The notes under the pieces were generated by a model. That model was given only the letters and a program-made list of their open reading frames with translations. It made no database searches and was not told the origin of the DNA. A stretch of DNA of 64,000 nucleotides from Prochlorococcus sp. AG-347-I06 (GTDB lineage: Bacteria; Cyanobacteriota; Cyanobacteriia; PCC-6307; Cyanobiaceae): positions 432,283 to 496,282 of the forward strand of contig QCBM01000001.1 in NCBI GenBank assembly GCA_003281605.1, written 5' to 3'. Shown here in pieces: positions 48,273 to 56,444 of this stretch (position 1 is the stretch's first letter; the number at the start of each line of letters is the position of its first letter). A program made the translations under genes and the position numbers.

Positions 48273-48357
48273 ACAAATTAACCTTCAACCCACAATTAGG
48301 AGTTTAAAGTTCAAATATATCTATCAAAGTGCTATGATAAATGTTATTTAGAAAATT

Positions 48358-48534
48358 TTGACACAAGTTACAGTAGGAGAAAACGAGGGAATTGAATCTG
48401 CCCTTAGAAGATTTAAAAGACAAGTATCTAAATCTGGAATCTTTGCAGATTTAAAAAGACTTAGGCATCATGAAACTCCTATTGAAAAATACAAAAGAAA
48501 ATTGCAACAGAGAAGGAAAGCAAGAAGAAGATAA
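48358..48534 (+). CDS. rpsU: Ribosomal protein bS21
   Basis: This 58-residue small-subunit protein helps mRNA binding near the anti-Shine-Dalgarno end of 16S rRNA. The pattern [40 protein letters not shown] and a basic end RRKARRR are diagnostic. It starts at TTG 48358; no in-frame ATG exists before the conserved core. It lies 85 bases after the deoxyribosyltransferase gene. Confidence 0.96.
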
Positions 48535-48607
48535 GCTCCTAGAACTTGTAAAGTTTTTATAAATTTTTAATTTTAATAATTTTTATAGAGGTTTAAAAAA
48601 AATTTAA

Positions 48608-48943
48608 CTATTTAAGCTTTTTAAGCTTCTTAACAAGATTTATTCCAACCCCTGAAACTGCAAGAAGGTCTTTTTCATCAGCAGCGATAACTGCCTTTGT
48701 TGTTTTAAATCCAGCCTCATACAAAGCTTTTGCGCTTTTTGCTCCAACTCCTGGAAGTGTAGTCAAAGTTTCAATATTTTTTTTAGAATTTACCGTTTTT
48801 GTTTTTGTTTTTGTTTTTGTTTTTGTTATGGTTTTTGTTTTTGCGGACTTTGCTGCTTTTTTTTCTTTCTTTAAAGGAGTTTCAGGAGTTACTGCACTTT
48901 TGAATAAAATTGATTTTAGTTTGCCGAGAAATTTAGAAATCAT
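48608..48943 (-). CDS. Helix-hairpin-helix protein with Lys-Thr repeat linker
   Basis: The N-terminal 30 residues form a basic helix (MISKFLGKLKSILFKSA), the middle is a Lys-Thr repeat (about residues 36-50), and the C-terminus is a pair of helix-hairpin-helix motifs (LTTLPGVGAKSAKALYEAGF and LLAVSGVGINLVKKLK), a sequence-independent DNA- or RNA-binding module. The repeat is encoded by hexanucleotide units at 48795-48842. Total charge is strongly positive, fitting nucleic acid binding. The exact role is unknown. Confidence 0.8.
   Translation of the reverse strand: MISKFLGKLKSILFKSAVTPETPLKKEKKAAKSAKTKTITKTKTKTKTKTVNSKKNIETLTTLPGVGAKSAKALYEAGFKTTKAVIAADEKDLLAVSGVGINLVKKLKKLK
48795..48842. repeat. 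Hexanucleotide tandem repeat (GTTTTT) inside a coding sequence
   Basis: Five GTTTTT units (48795-48824), one variant GTTATG (48825-48830) and two more GTTTTT units (48831-48842) encode Lys-Thr pairs on the minus strand, with the variant giving Ile-Thr. Since each unit is six bases, gain or loss of units keeps the frame and only alters linker length. Confidence 0.9.
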
Positions 48944-49207
48944 TGCAATATATAAGTAATAAAATTAGCTATACAATTTAATACTATCAAATTCTAGATG
49001 AATTAATAACAAGACAATAACTAATTGAATAGAAATAATTTATTTACAATTATATAAAGACACATATTTAATATTTATGCAAGCTTTCGAGCCATTGCAA
49101 GGTATTCTAAATTATTTTTAAAAACTAAACAAAAGATAAAATGTATATTCAAGATTTAAAGGGATTAATAATAAAGTTAAAATCTTATTAAAGAACAGAT
49201 CATAAAA

Positions 49208-49804
49208 ATGAAGCTTATTTTTATAAGTGGACCTTCCGGCAGCGGGAAAACAACTTTATCGAATCAAATAATAAAAAAAAATAAAAATGGTATTGTTTTA
49301 AGTACCGACAATTACTATAAGACAGGGTTAATAAGTAAATTACTACCAAAATTTGTAGAAGGTTTTTTTGATAGAAGTATTAGTTTTAATAAGAAACTAT
49401 TCAAAAAAGATTTTGATTTTATTTGTATGAATGGAATATCAATCTGTGATCGTTATTATAATTTTGAAAAGAAAACAATTCAAAATATCTTAAACGAAAC
49501 AAAAAATATTAGTTTTTTAATTGTTGAGGGTATATTTGCTAAAGATATCTCAAACACTTTAAATAATAAAGATTATATTTTTTTAGAAATAAAAACTAAA
49601 AAAAATGAGTGCATGAAAAGAGTTGTCCAAAGGGATATAAAAGAAAGGGGGAAGGATAAAAAACGAGCTGAGAATGATTTCTTAAAATCATGGAGCATTT
49701 ATTACGAAAAATTGAAACCTATATGCATAAAAAATAATACGAATAAATTTATTATTGAAAAAAACACTGATATAGATCACATTCTGAAAAAACTATTTAA
49801 TTGA
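49208..49804 (+). CDS. Uridine kinase-like P-loop protein
   Basis: The 198-residue protein has a P-loop GPSGSGKTT (residues 8-16), then the phosphoribulokinase/uridine kinase-type STDNYYK and a Walker B-like ISFLIVEGIFAKD. The LID region has KRVVQRDIKERGKD. These place it with Udk/PRK-fold kinases, which phosphorylate uridine, cytidine, pantothenate or similar alcohols. The substrate is unknown. Its 3' end overlaps the convergent flavoprotein gene by 12 bases. Confidence 0.85.
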   Translation: MKLIFISGPSGSGKTTLSNQIIKKNKNGIVLSTDNYYKTGLISKLLPKFVEGFFDRSISFNKKLFKKDFDFICMNGISICDRYYNFEKKTIQNILNETKNISFLIVEGIFAKDISNTLNNKDYIFLEIKTKKNECMKRVVQRDIKERGKDKKRAENDFLKSWSIYYEKLKPICIKNNTNKFIIEKNTDIDHILKKLFN

Positions 49805-50959
49805 GTCTTTAATTTTATTCTCTAATATTAAAGCACTTAAAATTGAGCCTTCAATTCTACCAAATCCATCTCCCTCAAACCAGTCTCCGCAAAATCCAAT
49901 TCTATATCTTTTACTAAATTGTAAAGATAATGGTACGGCAAGGCCAGAAGGTTGTGAAGCTCTCCATTTCATAATAGATATTTTTTCATCAAAAGTTAAT
50001 TTATGTATTAATGAATTCTGTTCAAACAGTTTATTGAAATTTGTAATTATCTTATTTTTAAAAACTTCTTCATCTTTTGCATTTATATAAGAATTAATAA
50101 ACTCTGCATTTTTGGAATGTACTACAATTCCTAATTTATTATTATCTTGTAGCTGAAAAATAATTCTTTCAAATCTATATTTTTTTTCTAAATTATTTTT
50201 TAAATAAAAATACCTTTGTTTTTTAGAATAATAATCTTTATAGCTATAATTTTGATTTGTATAAATTAAAAAAGTTAACCTTGGAATAAATGTTTGTTCT
50301 CCTAAGAAATTTAATAGTAAATCTATTTTTTTATCATTTTTAATAGGAATAGCTTTTCTTAATGGAATTTGATCTACGTTTAATATTTTTAAAGACCTCT
50401 TATGTAACAACAAATTAGTTGCACAAATTAGATATTTAGACTTGAATTTGTCGCCATTTTTTGATGTTAGTAACCATTCCTTATCATTAAACTTCATATC
50501 AACTATAAGAGTTTCAAAGAAAAAATCAATCTTCTCATTTGATTTATTAGACTCAATTATTTTTTTAGATAATTCACTCATAGAATCTAAAGATAGATAA
50601 TTAACCCCGCGAGAAAATTCAGATTTTTTTATTTTTTCTAAATTAGAATTTTCATTTAGAAAAAATATTTCTGAGTCGTCTTTTTTTATATATTTATTTT
50701 CCAATAATTCATCAATATATCTTTTTAATAGAAGATTATTTTTATTGTTAGATATATTAAAATTTGGAGAACCATGGTCTAGTTTCCATCCTTTATATTT
50801 TTTGCTTATTCTTGTACTTGATCTCCCTCCAAGTCCACGACCAATTTCAATTAATCCAACTTTTTTTGAAATATTATTTTTCAGATACTTCGAAGCGAAA
50901 ACACATGCAGATATACCTCCACCTATTATTAATAAGTCATATGTAACATCACTTTTCAT
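49793..50959 (-). CDS. Renalase-like NAD(P)/FAD-dependent oxidoreductase
   Basis: The 388-residue flavoprotein starts with LLIIGGGISACVFASKYL, then EIGRGLGGRSSTR and KLDHGSPNF, and ends with RIGFCGDWFEGDGFGRIEGS, which is the renalase/amine-oxidase arrangement. Renalases oxidise dead-end isomers of NAD(P)H; some relatives oxidise amines or carotenoids. The substrate here is unknown. It is 20 bases downstream of a MetF-like gene on the same strand and forms a probable operon with it. Confidence 0.83.
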   Translation of the reverse strand: MKSDVTYDLLIIGGGISACVFASKYLKNNISKKVGLIEIGRGLGGRSSTRISKKYKGWKLDHGSPNFNISNNKNNLLLKRYIDELLENKYIKKDDSEIFFLNENSNLEKIKKSEFSRGVNYLSLDSMSELSKKIIESNKSNEKIDFFFETLIVDMKFNDKEWLLTSKNGDKFKSKYLICATNLLLHKRSLKILNVDQIPLRKAIPIKNDKKIDLLLNFLGEQTFIPRLTFLIYTNQNYSYKDYYSKKQRYFYLKNNLEKKYRFERIIFQLQDNNKLGIVVHSKNAEFINSYINAKDEEVFKNKIITNFNKLFEQNSLIHKLTFDEKISIMKWRASQPSGLAVPLSLQFSKRYRIGFCGDWFEGDGFGRIEGSILSALILENKIKDSIK

Positions 50960-50979
50960 AAGTTTAATATTGACAGAAA

Positions 50980-51783
50980 TTATCTTTCATTTTCTAAAAA
51001 ACTATAAACAGAATCAAGTTTCTCTAATGATGAAAAATCAGATTCAATTACAGGAGTAATATTATTATTTTTATAAAAACTAACTAAATCACTTGTAAAA
51101 TCAAAAAAATTATCTAAGGCCGATAAACACTTTTCTGATATGTATACCTCTTTCCAAGGACGAAATTTAAACCGCGCTATAAATTGTTTAGAAGGAATAA
51201 ATAAACTTCCAAATAAATTTAATTTTTCATCTTTTGCAATTTTCTTGAGATAAGTCAACTCATTCTGAAGAACTTTAATATCTGTGCCATATTGAAACCA
51301 AATTGAATTTATTAATCCAGTCGAAATTTTTCTTTCGAACCTTTCTCTTTCTGATGAAATATTATAATATTTTTTCAAGTATGGATTGTAAGCTATACCT
51401 AATTTAACTTTTAAATTCTTTTCTTTTTTTAAATAAGTTAATACATCAACAGAGTCAAAGTTTTTTTTCTTATTTGATCCCGACACAAGCAAAATTTCAT
51501 AATTTCTATTAATGTGAGAATTTTTAACAAAATCTAAAAAATACTGATATGAATCTTCTTTATTTTTTGAATATTGATGATAAAGACTAAAGTGATAGGT
51601 CACATTAAATTCATTGAAGTTTTTAGATATATATTTAATAGTTGAGTTAAATAATTCCTTCTTAATAAGTCCTTTACATGGAATATTGATGTTTTTTATA
51701 TTATTTAATTTGCAGAAATTAAGTTTATTCTCTAACTGAGAAATATTTTTAAAAGACAATTCAAATCTTATATTATTGTTCAT
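50980..51783 (-). CDS. Methylenetetrahydrofolate reductase-like TIM-barrel protein
   Basis: The 267-residue protein begins with FELSF at residues 7-11, the place of the FEFFPP motif that carries the catalytic Glu of MetF, and later has a line resembling the MetF core (KVKLGIAYNPYLKKYY, ISTGLINSIWFQYG). The segment FRPWKEVYISEKCLSAL (about 207-223) is like those in uncharacterised MetF-related proteins. True MetF has another signature and is usually longer, so I treat this as a divergent relative binding folate or flavin. It precedes the renalase-like gene. Confidence 0.6.
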   Translation of the reverse strand: MNNNIRFELSFKNISQLENKLNFCKLNNIKNINIPCKGLIKKELFNSTIKYISKNFNEFNVTYHFSLYHQYSKNKEDSYQYFLDFVKNSHINRNYEILLVSGSNKKKNFDSVDVLTYLKKEKNLKVKLGIAYNPYLKKYYNISSERERFERKISTGLINSIWFQYGTDIKVLQNELTYLKKIAKDEKLNLFGSLFIPSKQFIARFKFRPWKEVYISEKCLSALDNFFDFTSDLVSFYKNNNITPVIESDFSSLEKLDSVYSFLENER

Positions 51784-51815
51784 TATTTAGTATTCAAATT
51801 TAATCCTGTAACATA

Positions 51816-52049
51816 TTAACGAAAACACGCATCAGCTACGATTCTTATTTTTGAAGAAGTCTTTTTATTCTTACCGTTTAGTAAATAACTTGGGGAAATC
51901 TCCAATACAGCTTTTAAAGAAATTTTATCTTCTGCAGATTTTTCAATAATTTCATTAAAACATTTCCAATTTTCTGGTATTAATATACCGGGCCACGATA
52001 AATAAAGACCTGCAAAAATCCCTAAAAATATGAACCAAAAAAACCTCAT
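51816..52049 (-). CDS. Small exported or anchored protein, 77 aa
   Basis: A signal-anchor (FFWFIFLGIFAGLYLSWPGI) is followed by a polar domain with two Cys (ENWKCFNEII and VADACFR), possibly forming a disulfide outside the membrane. It ends VADACFR. It lies upstream of the MetF-like gene on the same strand. No family is recognised. Confidence 0.6.
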   Translation of the reverse strand: MRFFWFIFLGIFAGLYLSWPGILIPENWKCFNEIIEKSAEDKISLKAVLEISPSYLLNGKNKKTSSKIRIVADACFR

Positions 52050-52161
52050 AAAAATAACCTTAACTTTACTAAATTAAAATATATAAAAAAACAAAGTATA
52101 AATTTTATTGGGTAATAATTTATAAATTATTTACTTTCTTTTTATCGGATATATTTGATCC

Positions 52162-52227
52162 ATGAAAGATTTTCATGAACTCGAGAGGTTAGAATATCAA
52201 AAAAGTATTATTTTAGAATATGGCTAG
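52162..52227 (+). CDS. Possible leader ORF, 21 aa
   Basis: An ATG frame reading MKDFHELERLEYQKSIILEY ends at a TAG that overlaps the ATG of the next gene (52220) by eight bases in another frame. Such an arrangement is typical of translational coupling, but the peptide is too short to support on its own. Confidence 0.25.
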   Translation: MKDFHELERLEYQKSIILEYG

Positions 52228-52624
52228 CCAAGATTATCTAATTGCAATAGCTTTAATAGAGCAAAACTTAGTTAGAGCAATGCCTCTTGGAGGTAAAGAA
52301 ATTAAAGATAATTTAGAGGAATCAGAAAATTTCAAGAAACTTGGAGAAGAGGTAATTTTAAATCTTCTAATGAGAGTGTTTCAAAGAAGTGATGAAGGTG
52401 CTTTAAAAAGGGCTTCTGAAGAAAAAGGTTTGCTCCTGGTTCATATGCATCCTAAAAGAATGCAGAAAGAGCTTCCATTCATAAAATCTGAATGGATAAG
52501 AGACGGAGACACACAACAGTTTTTAAAATATCTTGGCAATCTATCAAAAGAAGTTTGGACTGCATCTTTCGTAAAATACAAAGGGATTGAATTTACTTCA
52601 ATCTCAAAAAATGAAGAAATCTAA
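52220..52624 (+). CDS. Hypothetical soluble protein, 134 aa
   Basis: The protein starts MASQDYLIAIALIEQNLVRA and contains helical segments with LGEEVILNLLMRVFQRS and KSEWIRDGDTQQFLKYLGNL. It is mixed in charge and has no membrane span, Cys or catalytic motif. It resembles small conserved proteins of picocyanobacteria, but I cannot name it. A possible 21-codon leader ORF overlaps its start. It converges on the peptidase E gene, 28 bases away. Confidence 0.7.
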   Translation: MASQDYLIAIALIEQNLVRAMPLGGKEIKDNLEESENFKKLGEEVILNLLMRVFQRSDEGALKRASEEKGLLLVHMHPKRMQKELPFIKSEWIRDGDTQQFLKYLGNLSKEVWTASFVKYKGIEFTSISKNEEI

Positions 52625-52652
52625 AATACATCTATATTTTTTTTAGTTTTTT

Positions 52653-53333
52653 TTATAGTGTTTCCTTTTTTAAAGTATTATTTTCCTTAAAGACTTTAAA
52701 ACATTTTCTACCATTACCAAAATCTATAGAGGAATAATCAATATTATTTTTGACGTGCAAAGCACAATTTCCCTCTATACAAATACAAGATTTAATAATT
52801 TCTCTATTAATGACATCATTAACATAAGGTTCCCTCTCGTCTTCTTCATCGAAATGCGGGCAAGCAATTCCTTTAACGATTCCCAGACAATCTATTATGG
52901 CTAATTCTTCAGCATAAGAATCAGTGATACCTTTTTCAAACCAACAAATAGCTCCAGCACTCACACCACTCATTACAATTCCTTTTTCATAAGCATTACA
53001 CAAAATTTCATGTAAATTCCATTCTTTCCAGACAGCTAACATACTTTTTGTATTTCCTCCGCCAACATAAATGATGTCTTGAGTTAAAACTTTTTCTTCT
53101 AAGTTTTCTGTTCTAGAGAAAAAATCAATATGACTAGTTATACAATCAAGTTTGGAAAATGCTCTATAAAAATTTAGTTTGTACAAACTACTATCACCAG
53201 ATGCTGTTGGAATAAAGCAAATTTTTGGCCTTTTTTTATTTATTAATGAAATTAAATATTTTTCAATTTCAAGAGAGCCTAATGAACGTCCAAACCCTCC
53301 TCCGCCAATTGCGACTATATTTTTACTATGCAT
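52653..53333 (-). CDS. Peptidase E-like protein (family S51)
   Basis: S51 peptidases hydrolyse Asp-X dipeptides or, as in cyanophycinase, beta-aspartyl-arginine. The 226-residue chain has the glycine-rich start VAIGGGGFGRSLGS, IPTASGD, IYVGGGNTKSML and the nucleophile Ser125 in GVSAGAICWF. The HFDEEDEREPYV region carries acid residues near the active site. It is more like peptidase E of Gram-positives (YgaJ/Lmo0363 type) than like cyanophycinase, but the substrate is not decided by sequence. It is divergent from a GNAT gene. Confidence 0.86.
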   Translation of the reverse strand: MHSKNIVAIGGGGFGRSLGSLEIEKYLISLINKKRPKICFIPTASGDSSLYKLNFYRAFSKLDCITSHIDFFSRTENLEEKVLTQDIIYVGGGNTKSMLAVWKEWNLHEILCNAYEKGIVMSGVSAGAICWFEKGITDSYAEELAIIDCLGIVKGIACPHFDEEDEREPYVNDVINREIIKSCICIEGNCALHVKNNIDYSSIDFGNGRKCFKVFKENNTLKKETL

Positions 53334-53353
53334 AATAAATAGAAGATTTGTTT

Positions 53354-53824
53354 ATGAATTTAAGACAAATTACTATTAAAGATCAACTGGAATTAAAGAA
53401 GGTTTATTTTGATTCGATTCAATCTTTAGATGAAAAGATTTATAGTAAAGAGCAAAAAAGGGCCTGGTCAAGCCAAGCTTGGAATAATCCAAATTTTAAT
53501 AAGTCAATAACTAAAGGGAAAGGATGGCTTCTAATTCAAAAAGGAATAATTATTGCTTTTGCCACAAGATATCCCTCCGATAGAATTGCGTTATTTTACT
53601 GTAAAGGCAAATTCCAAAGAAAAGGTTGCGGCTCTAAGTTACTCCATAAATTAGAAGATGAAGCTAAAAAAGAAGGTTTAGATTCTCTTTCAACTGAAGC
53701 AAGTTTAATAAGTTATGAATTATTTCTTAAAAATGATTGGAAAATTATACGTAAAGAAAAAATAATTATAAATAACATCTCTTTTGAAAGATATAAAATG
53801 TTTAAAACTATAAGAATTAATTAA
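53354..53824 (+). CDS. GNAT-family N-acetyltransferase
   Basis: The 156-residue protein has the acetyl-CoA-binding loop in FQRKGCGSKLLHKLEDEA (about residues 98-115), preceded by a strand with DRIALFYCKGK. The N-terminal NLRQITIKDQLELKKVYFDS is also typical. I choose ATG 53354 over the TTG six bases upstream because it matches the start of the fold. The substrate is unknown. A GTG-started membrane gene begins two bases after its stop. Confidence 0.85.
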   Translation: MNLRQITIKDQLELKKVYFDSIQSLDEKIYSKEQKRAWSSQAWNNPNFNKSITKGKGWLLIQKGIIIAFATRYPSDRIALFYCKGKFQRKGCGSKLLHKLEDEAKKEGLDSLSTEASLISYELFLKNDWKIIRKEKIIINNISFERYKMFKTIRIN

Positions 53825-53826
53825 TA

Positions 53827-54150
53827 GTGTCTAGCAAAAGCAAGAAATTAATCTTAATTCAAAGAGTTCTAATTTGGACGTTATACTTTTTTTCAGGATT
53901 TATACTTTATTCAGAAAAAAGTATTTTACCTTCTGAATTAATTACTTTTTCAAGAATTATTTATCCATTATCTGTTTTCTGGTTGCAAATAAGAATTAAA
54001 AAAAGAAACAATTTTCTTCCCATTGATTCAAAAATGACAACTTCGCAGTTATGGTTCAATTTATTACCAGTTATTGCATCTCTATTAACTGTAATTTTTT
54101 CTTTAACTAATGTTTTTTTGTATATTATTGGAAAATTAATTAATTCTTAA
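53827..54150 (+). CDS. Two- or three-span membrane protein, 107 aa
   Basis: The GTG start encodes MSSKSKKLILIQRVLIW, then hydrophobic segments (LYFFSGFILYSEKSI, FSRIIYPLSVFWLQIRI and the C-terminal LPVIASLLTVIFSLTNVFLY). It follows the GNAT gene by two bases and is likely co-transcribed with it. No family is recognised. Confidence 0.6.
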   Translation: MSSKSKKLILIQRVLIWTLYFFSGFILYSEKSILPSELITFSRIIYPLSVFWLQIRIKKRNNFLPIDSKMTTSQLWFNLLPVIASLLTVIFSLTNVFLYIIGKLINS

Positions 54151-54254
54151 ATTAAATAAATTAACTATATACTAATTACATTACAAATTCCTCTCATAAA
54201 AAACATAATGTAAATAAATTTGCCTTTTAAATAAATTTGTTTAAATTTTAAATA

Positions 54255-54419
54255 ATGATCAATATAATTATGAAAAATATTTCATTAAAGGGAAATATTA
54301 ATTTTGACAAAAAAAAAGATACAAGAGATTATGACTTATTCTCTTTAAAAATCACAGATAGTTTATATAAAAAAGATATTGGAAAATTTCTTGAGACCCT
54401 CTCCTCGCACTTTATTTAG
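54255..54419 (+). CDS. Small hypothetical protein, 54 aa
   Basis: The ATG frame (or an in-frame ATG at codon 6) encodes a basic, soluble peptide containing MKNISLKGNINFDKKKDTRD and ending LETLSSHFI. Composition matches nearby genes. There is no recognised family. It fills part of the gap between the preceding membrane gene and the DUF3303 gene, and could still be chance. Confidence 0.35.
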   Translation: MINIIMKNISLKGNINFDKKKDTRDYDLFSLKITDSLYKKDIGKFLETLSSHFI

Positions 54420-54510
54420 AAAAATATTTTTTTCTAATCTTCAAATTCAAACAGTACTTTTAATAAATAACAATTTGAGCGATAATAAGTAAAGTCTTAA
54501 AAATAGTCCA

Positions 54511-54828
54511 ATGCAATTATTCCTTGCTGACTGCCAATTCCCAGATATTGAGAATCAAGTAAAAGCTTATCAATTGTTTGTTGAGGCCTGGGATAGCGGT
54601 GAAATTGCGAAATCAGATAAAACAGACAAGTTTGAGATGTTATTTAGAGTGCATGCTCCAGGTGAAGGTAGAGTAGTTTGTTTATGTAAAGCACATAGCG
54701 ATAAAGAAATTTTTGCTCATTTTGCTCCATGGAGAGCTAAATTTGGCATTCATATGGAATTTACTCCTGTAATAAGTTGTCAAAATGTTGTTGATTATCA
54801 TAAAGATTTATTTAAAACTTTAGGGTAA
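54511..54828 (+). CDS. DUF3303-like small protein, 105 aa
   Basis: The protein reads MQLFLADCQFPDIENQVKAY, then LFRVHAPGEGRVVCLCKAHS and WRAKFGIHMEFTPVISCQNV, which is the ferredoxin-like DUF3303 arrangement found in cyanobacteria and other bacteria. The domain resembles alpha-beta barrels of small monooxygenases, but no function is known. The start is ATG 54511. Confidence 0.72.
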   Translation: MQLFLADCQFPDIENQVKAYQLFVEAWDSGEIAKSDKTDKFEMLFRVHAPGEGRVVCLCKAHSDKEIFAHFAPWRAKFGIHMEFTPVISCQNVVDYHKDLFKTLG

Positions 54829-54851
54829 TTAGCTTAGATCTTTAATTCATC

Positions 54852-55025
54852 GTGATTAAACCTTTTCCGAATCTTCTCTCTAAAAAAAATAGCAAATTAG
54901 TATCTACTAAAAATAGCTCCAAGGAAGAAAACATTAAATCTAAACCATTGATAATATTTGGTTTTGTCATCTCATTAACTTCCATATTTTTACTTTTATT
55001 CACCATTAATAATAAATTTGGATGA
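54852..55025 (+). CDS. Small C-tail-anchored protein, 57 aa
   Basis: The GTG frame encodes a basic, Ser/Lys/Asn-rich N-terminal part (IKPFPNLLSKKNSKLV) and one C-terminal span (LIIFGFVISLTSIFLLLFTI) with a short end NNKFG. The start follows the DUF3303 gene by 23 bases. No family is recognised. Confidence 0.45.
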   Translation: MIKPFPNLLSKKNSKLVSTKNSSKEENIKSKPLIIFGFVISLTSIFLLLFTINNKFG

Positions 55026-55071
55026 TATATGAGTAATTAGAACTATTACCTGGGAACAAAAATGTCCTATT

Positions 55072-55209
55072 ATGAAAAAAATTACTAATTATATGGCATT
55101 TAAAGAAGGAGGGATGGCATCAGGCTTACTTATTATTGCAGTATCGATAGTTTTTGCAGCCGGTTTTGGATTTTTAGTCTTGCATTTTGTCCCTGGAACT
55201 CCATTTTAG
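55072..55209 (+). CDS. Small single-span membrane protein, 31-45 aa
   Basis: The frame has three in-frame ATG codons (55072, 55093, 55114). The core MASGLLIIAVSIVFAAGFGF is a membrane helix followed by LVLHFVPGTPF. The Ala/Gly-rich helix with a polar, aromatic end resembles small thylakoid subunits, but I cannot identify which. The ribosome-binding-like AAGGAGG lies too close to the last ATG, so one of the first two is the likelier start. Confidence 0.6.
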   Translation: MKKITNYMAFKEGGMASGLLIIAVSIVFAAGFGFLVLHFVPGTPF

Positions 55210-55240
55210 GATCTCCAAGTTACTTTAATTCTCCAATATA

Positions 55241-55510
55241 TTAAACATTAACAGTTTCTAAATCCTGCATTTGATTATCATCAATATTAGATTTCTTGTT
55301 TAATCGATATGCATAAACTAAAGATCCTAAAGCAATAGTACTAGAGGCAAAAATTCCTGATAGGAGTATCAAGGCAAAAAGACCACCTATTAGCCCCCCT
55401 TTTAATCTAAGCAAATTTGATTTAATTAATAATATTGATAAAAAAACAATAGTAGCTTTTAAAGAAGAGATTTTCAAAAAAGTAAATGGATAAAAAGGAT
55501 TCAATAACAT
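55241..55510 (-). CDS. Membrane protein, 89 aa, unknown
   Basis: ATG 55510 starts MLLNPFYPFTFLKISSLKAT, followed by two hydrophobic segments (IVFLSILLIK and GGLIGGLFALILLSGIFASS) and a soluble end with SNIDDNQMQDLETVNV. A longer frame reaches ATG 55567, but that start lies inside the T run of the preceding terminator, so the inner ATG is preferred. No family is recognised. Confidence 0.5.
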   Translation of the reverse strand: MLLNPFYPFTFLKISSLKATIVFLSILLIKSNLLRLKGGLIGGLFALILLSGIFASSTIALGSLVYAYRLNKKSNIDDNQMQDLETVNV

Positions 55511-55570
55511 TTTTTTAGCAGAATATAACTTAAGCCAAATTCTAAAAAAAATTTTAAAAAACCGCATAAA

Positions 55571-55592
55571 AAAAGGCTCAAATGAGCCTTTT
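55571..55592 (-). terminator. Rho-independent terminator after 55618..55767
   Basis: The arms AAAAGGCTC and GAGCCTTTT pair over nine bases with a four-base loop. On the minus strand the hairpin is followed by a run of T (seven A on the plus strand at 55567-55574), so it terminates the small minus-strand gene just upstream. Confidence 0.75.
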
Positions 55593-55617
55593 AAAAATCT
55601 ACATTAAATTTGATGAT

Positions 55618-55767
55618 TTACGCATCAGGGTCAAAATTCTTTAGGTTTGGACCAGCAACAAGACCAACAAGACCAAAAAGGACTAAAGATCCAATTCCAA
55701 AGCCTGCCGCCCAAGGATTGAAACCACCTAAAGCAAATGAAGCTAATAAATGCATGATTTTAAACAT
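55618..55767 (-). CDS. Small Gly-rich membrane protein, 49 aa
   Basis: The minus-strand frame encodes MFKIMHLLASFALGGFNPWA, then a Gly/Ala/Leu-rich span (GFGIGSLVLFGLVGLVAGPN) and a polar end LKNFDPDA. A second ATG at codon 5 is possible. The form is that of a minor photosynthetic-complex subunit, but no name can be given. It has its own terminator, and GGAG precedes the start by about eight bases, so a separate transcript is likely. Confidence 0.65.
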   Translation of the reverse strand: MFKIMHLLASFALGGFNPWAAGFGIGSLVLFGLVGLVAGPNLKNFDPDA

Positions 55768-55956
55768 AATATCTCCGAGTAAGCATACAGATTTTTATGA
55801 AAAATATACCTATATTGAGACATTTCTTCGTAATTATTAGAATCGTTTAACTATCCCTCGAAAAAAAATCCACAAAATTTTTATTATTTGTTTTATTATC
55901 AAAGCATTATGATTTTTGCTGGCGCACTTTGAGACCATCAAAACTGTTTTTTTCTA

Positions 55957-56337
55957 ATGATTTCCAACTATACCTTTATTTATGATGGAGAATGCCCATT
56001 CTGCAATCATTTTGCTGAGCTCCTTGAGATCAAAAGCAAGATAAATAATATTAAAATTCTTGATGGTCGTAAAAATTTAACTCTAATAAAATCCCTTCTA
56101 GATAAAGGTTATGACATAGATAAAGGAGCTATTCTCCTAAAAGATGAAGATATCCTTCATGGGGCAGATGCAATTAATACTATTTGCAAACAGATAAATA
56201 ATCCCTCAAGTAGTTTACTTTTGTTACTTTCTAGAGTATTTAAATCAAATAAAAGAACAAAAGTGATATTCCCTTTTCTAATCAGAGCAAGAAGATTCGC
56301 TTTAATTTCAAAAGGCATATCAATATCTCTAGTTTAA
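55957..56337 (+). CDS. DCC-family thiol-disulfide oxidoreductase-like protein (DUF393)
   Basis: The 126-residue protein starts with YDGECPFCNHFAELLE, the DCC motif with Cys13 and Cys16, the active pair of a thioredoxin-like fold. Later ILLKDEDILHGADAINTIC matches the family. These small proteins are predicted to catalyse thiol-disulfide exchange in the cytoplasm; no partner is known. The start is ATG 55957. Confidence 0.87.
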   Translation: MISNYTFIYDGECPFCNHFAELLEIKSKINNIKILDGRKNLTLIKSLLDKGYDIDKGAILLKDEDILHGADAINTICKQINNPSSSLLLLLSRVFKSNKRTKVIFPFLIRARRFALISKGISISLV

Positions 56338-56444
56338 AAATAAAAACTTTCTAAATATTAAATAACATATTTATAAGCTTCTGTATCAATAAATGATAAT
56401 TGATTATTTCTTAGCTAGAACTAGGTGGTAACAACAAGTATTAA

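Noticed and set aside
55610..55840. Plus-strand frame over the 49-residue Gly-rich gene, Pro/Lys-rich
   Set aside because: It is the reverse of Gly/Leu-rich membrane codons; the minus-strand gene has a terminator and a plausible ribosome-binding site.
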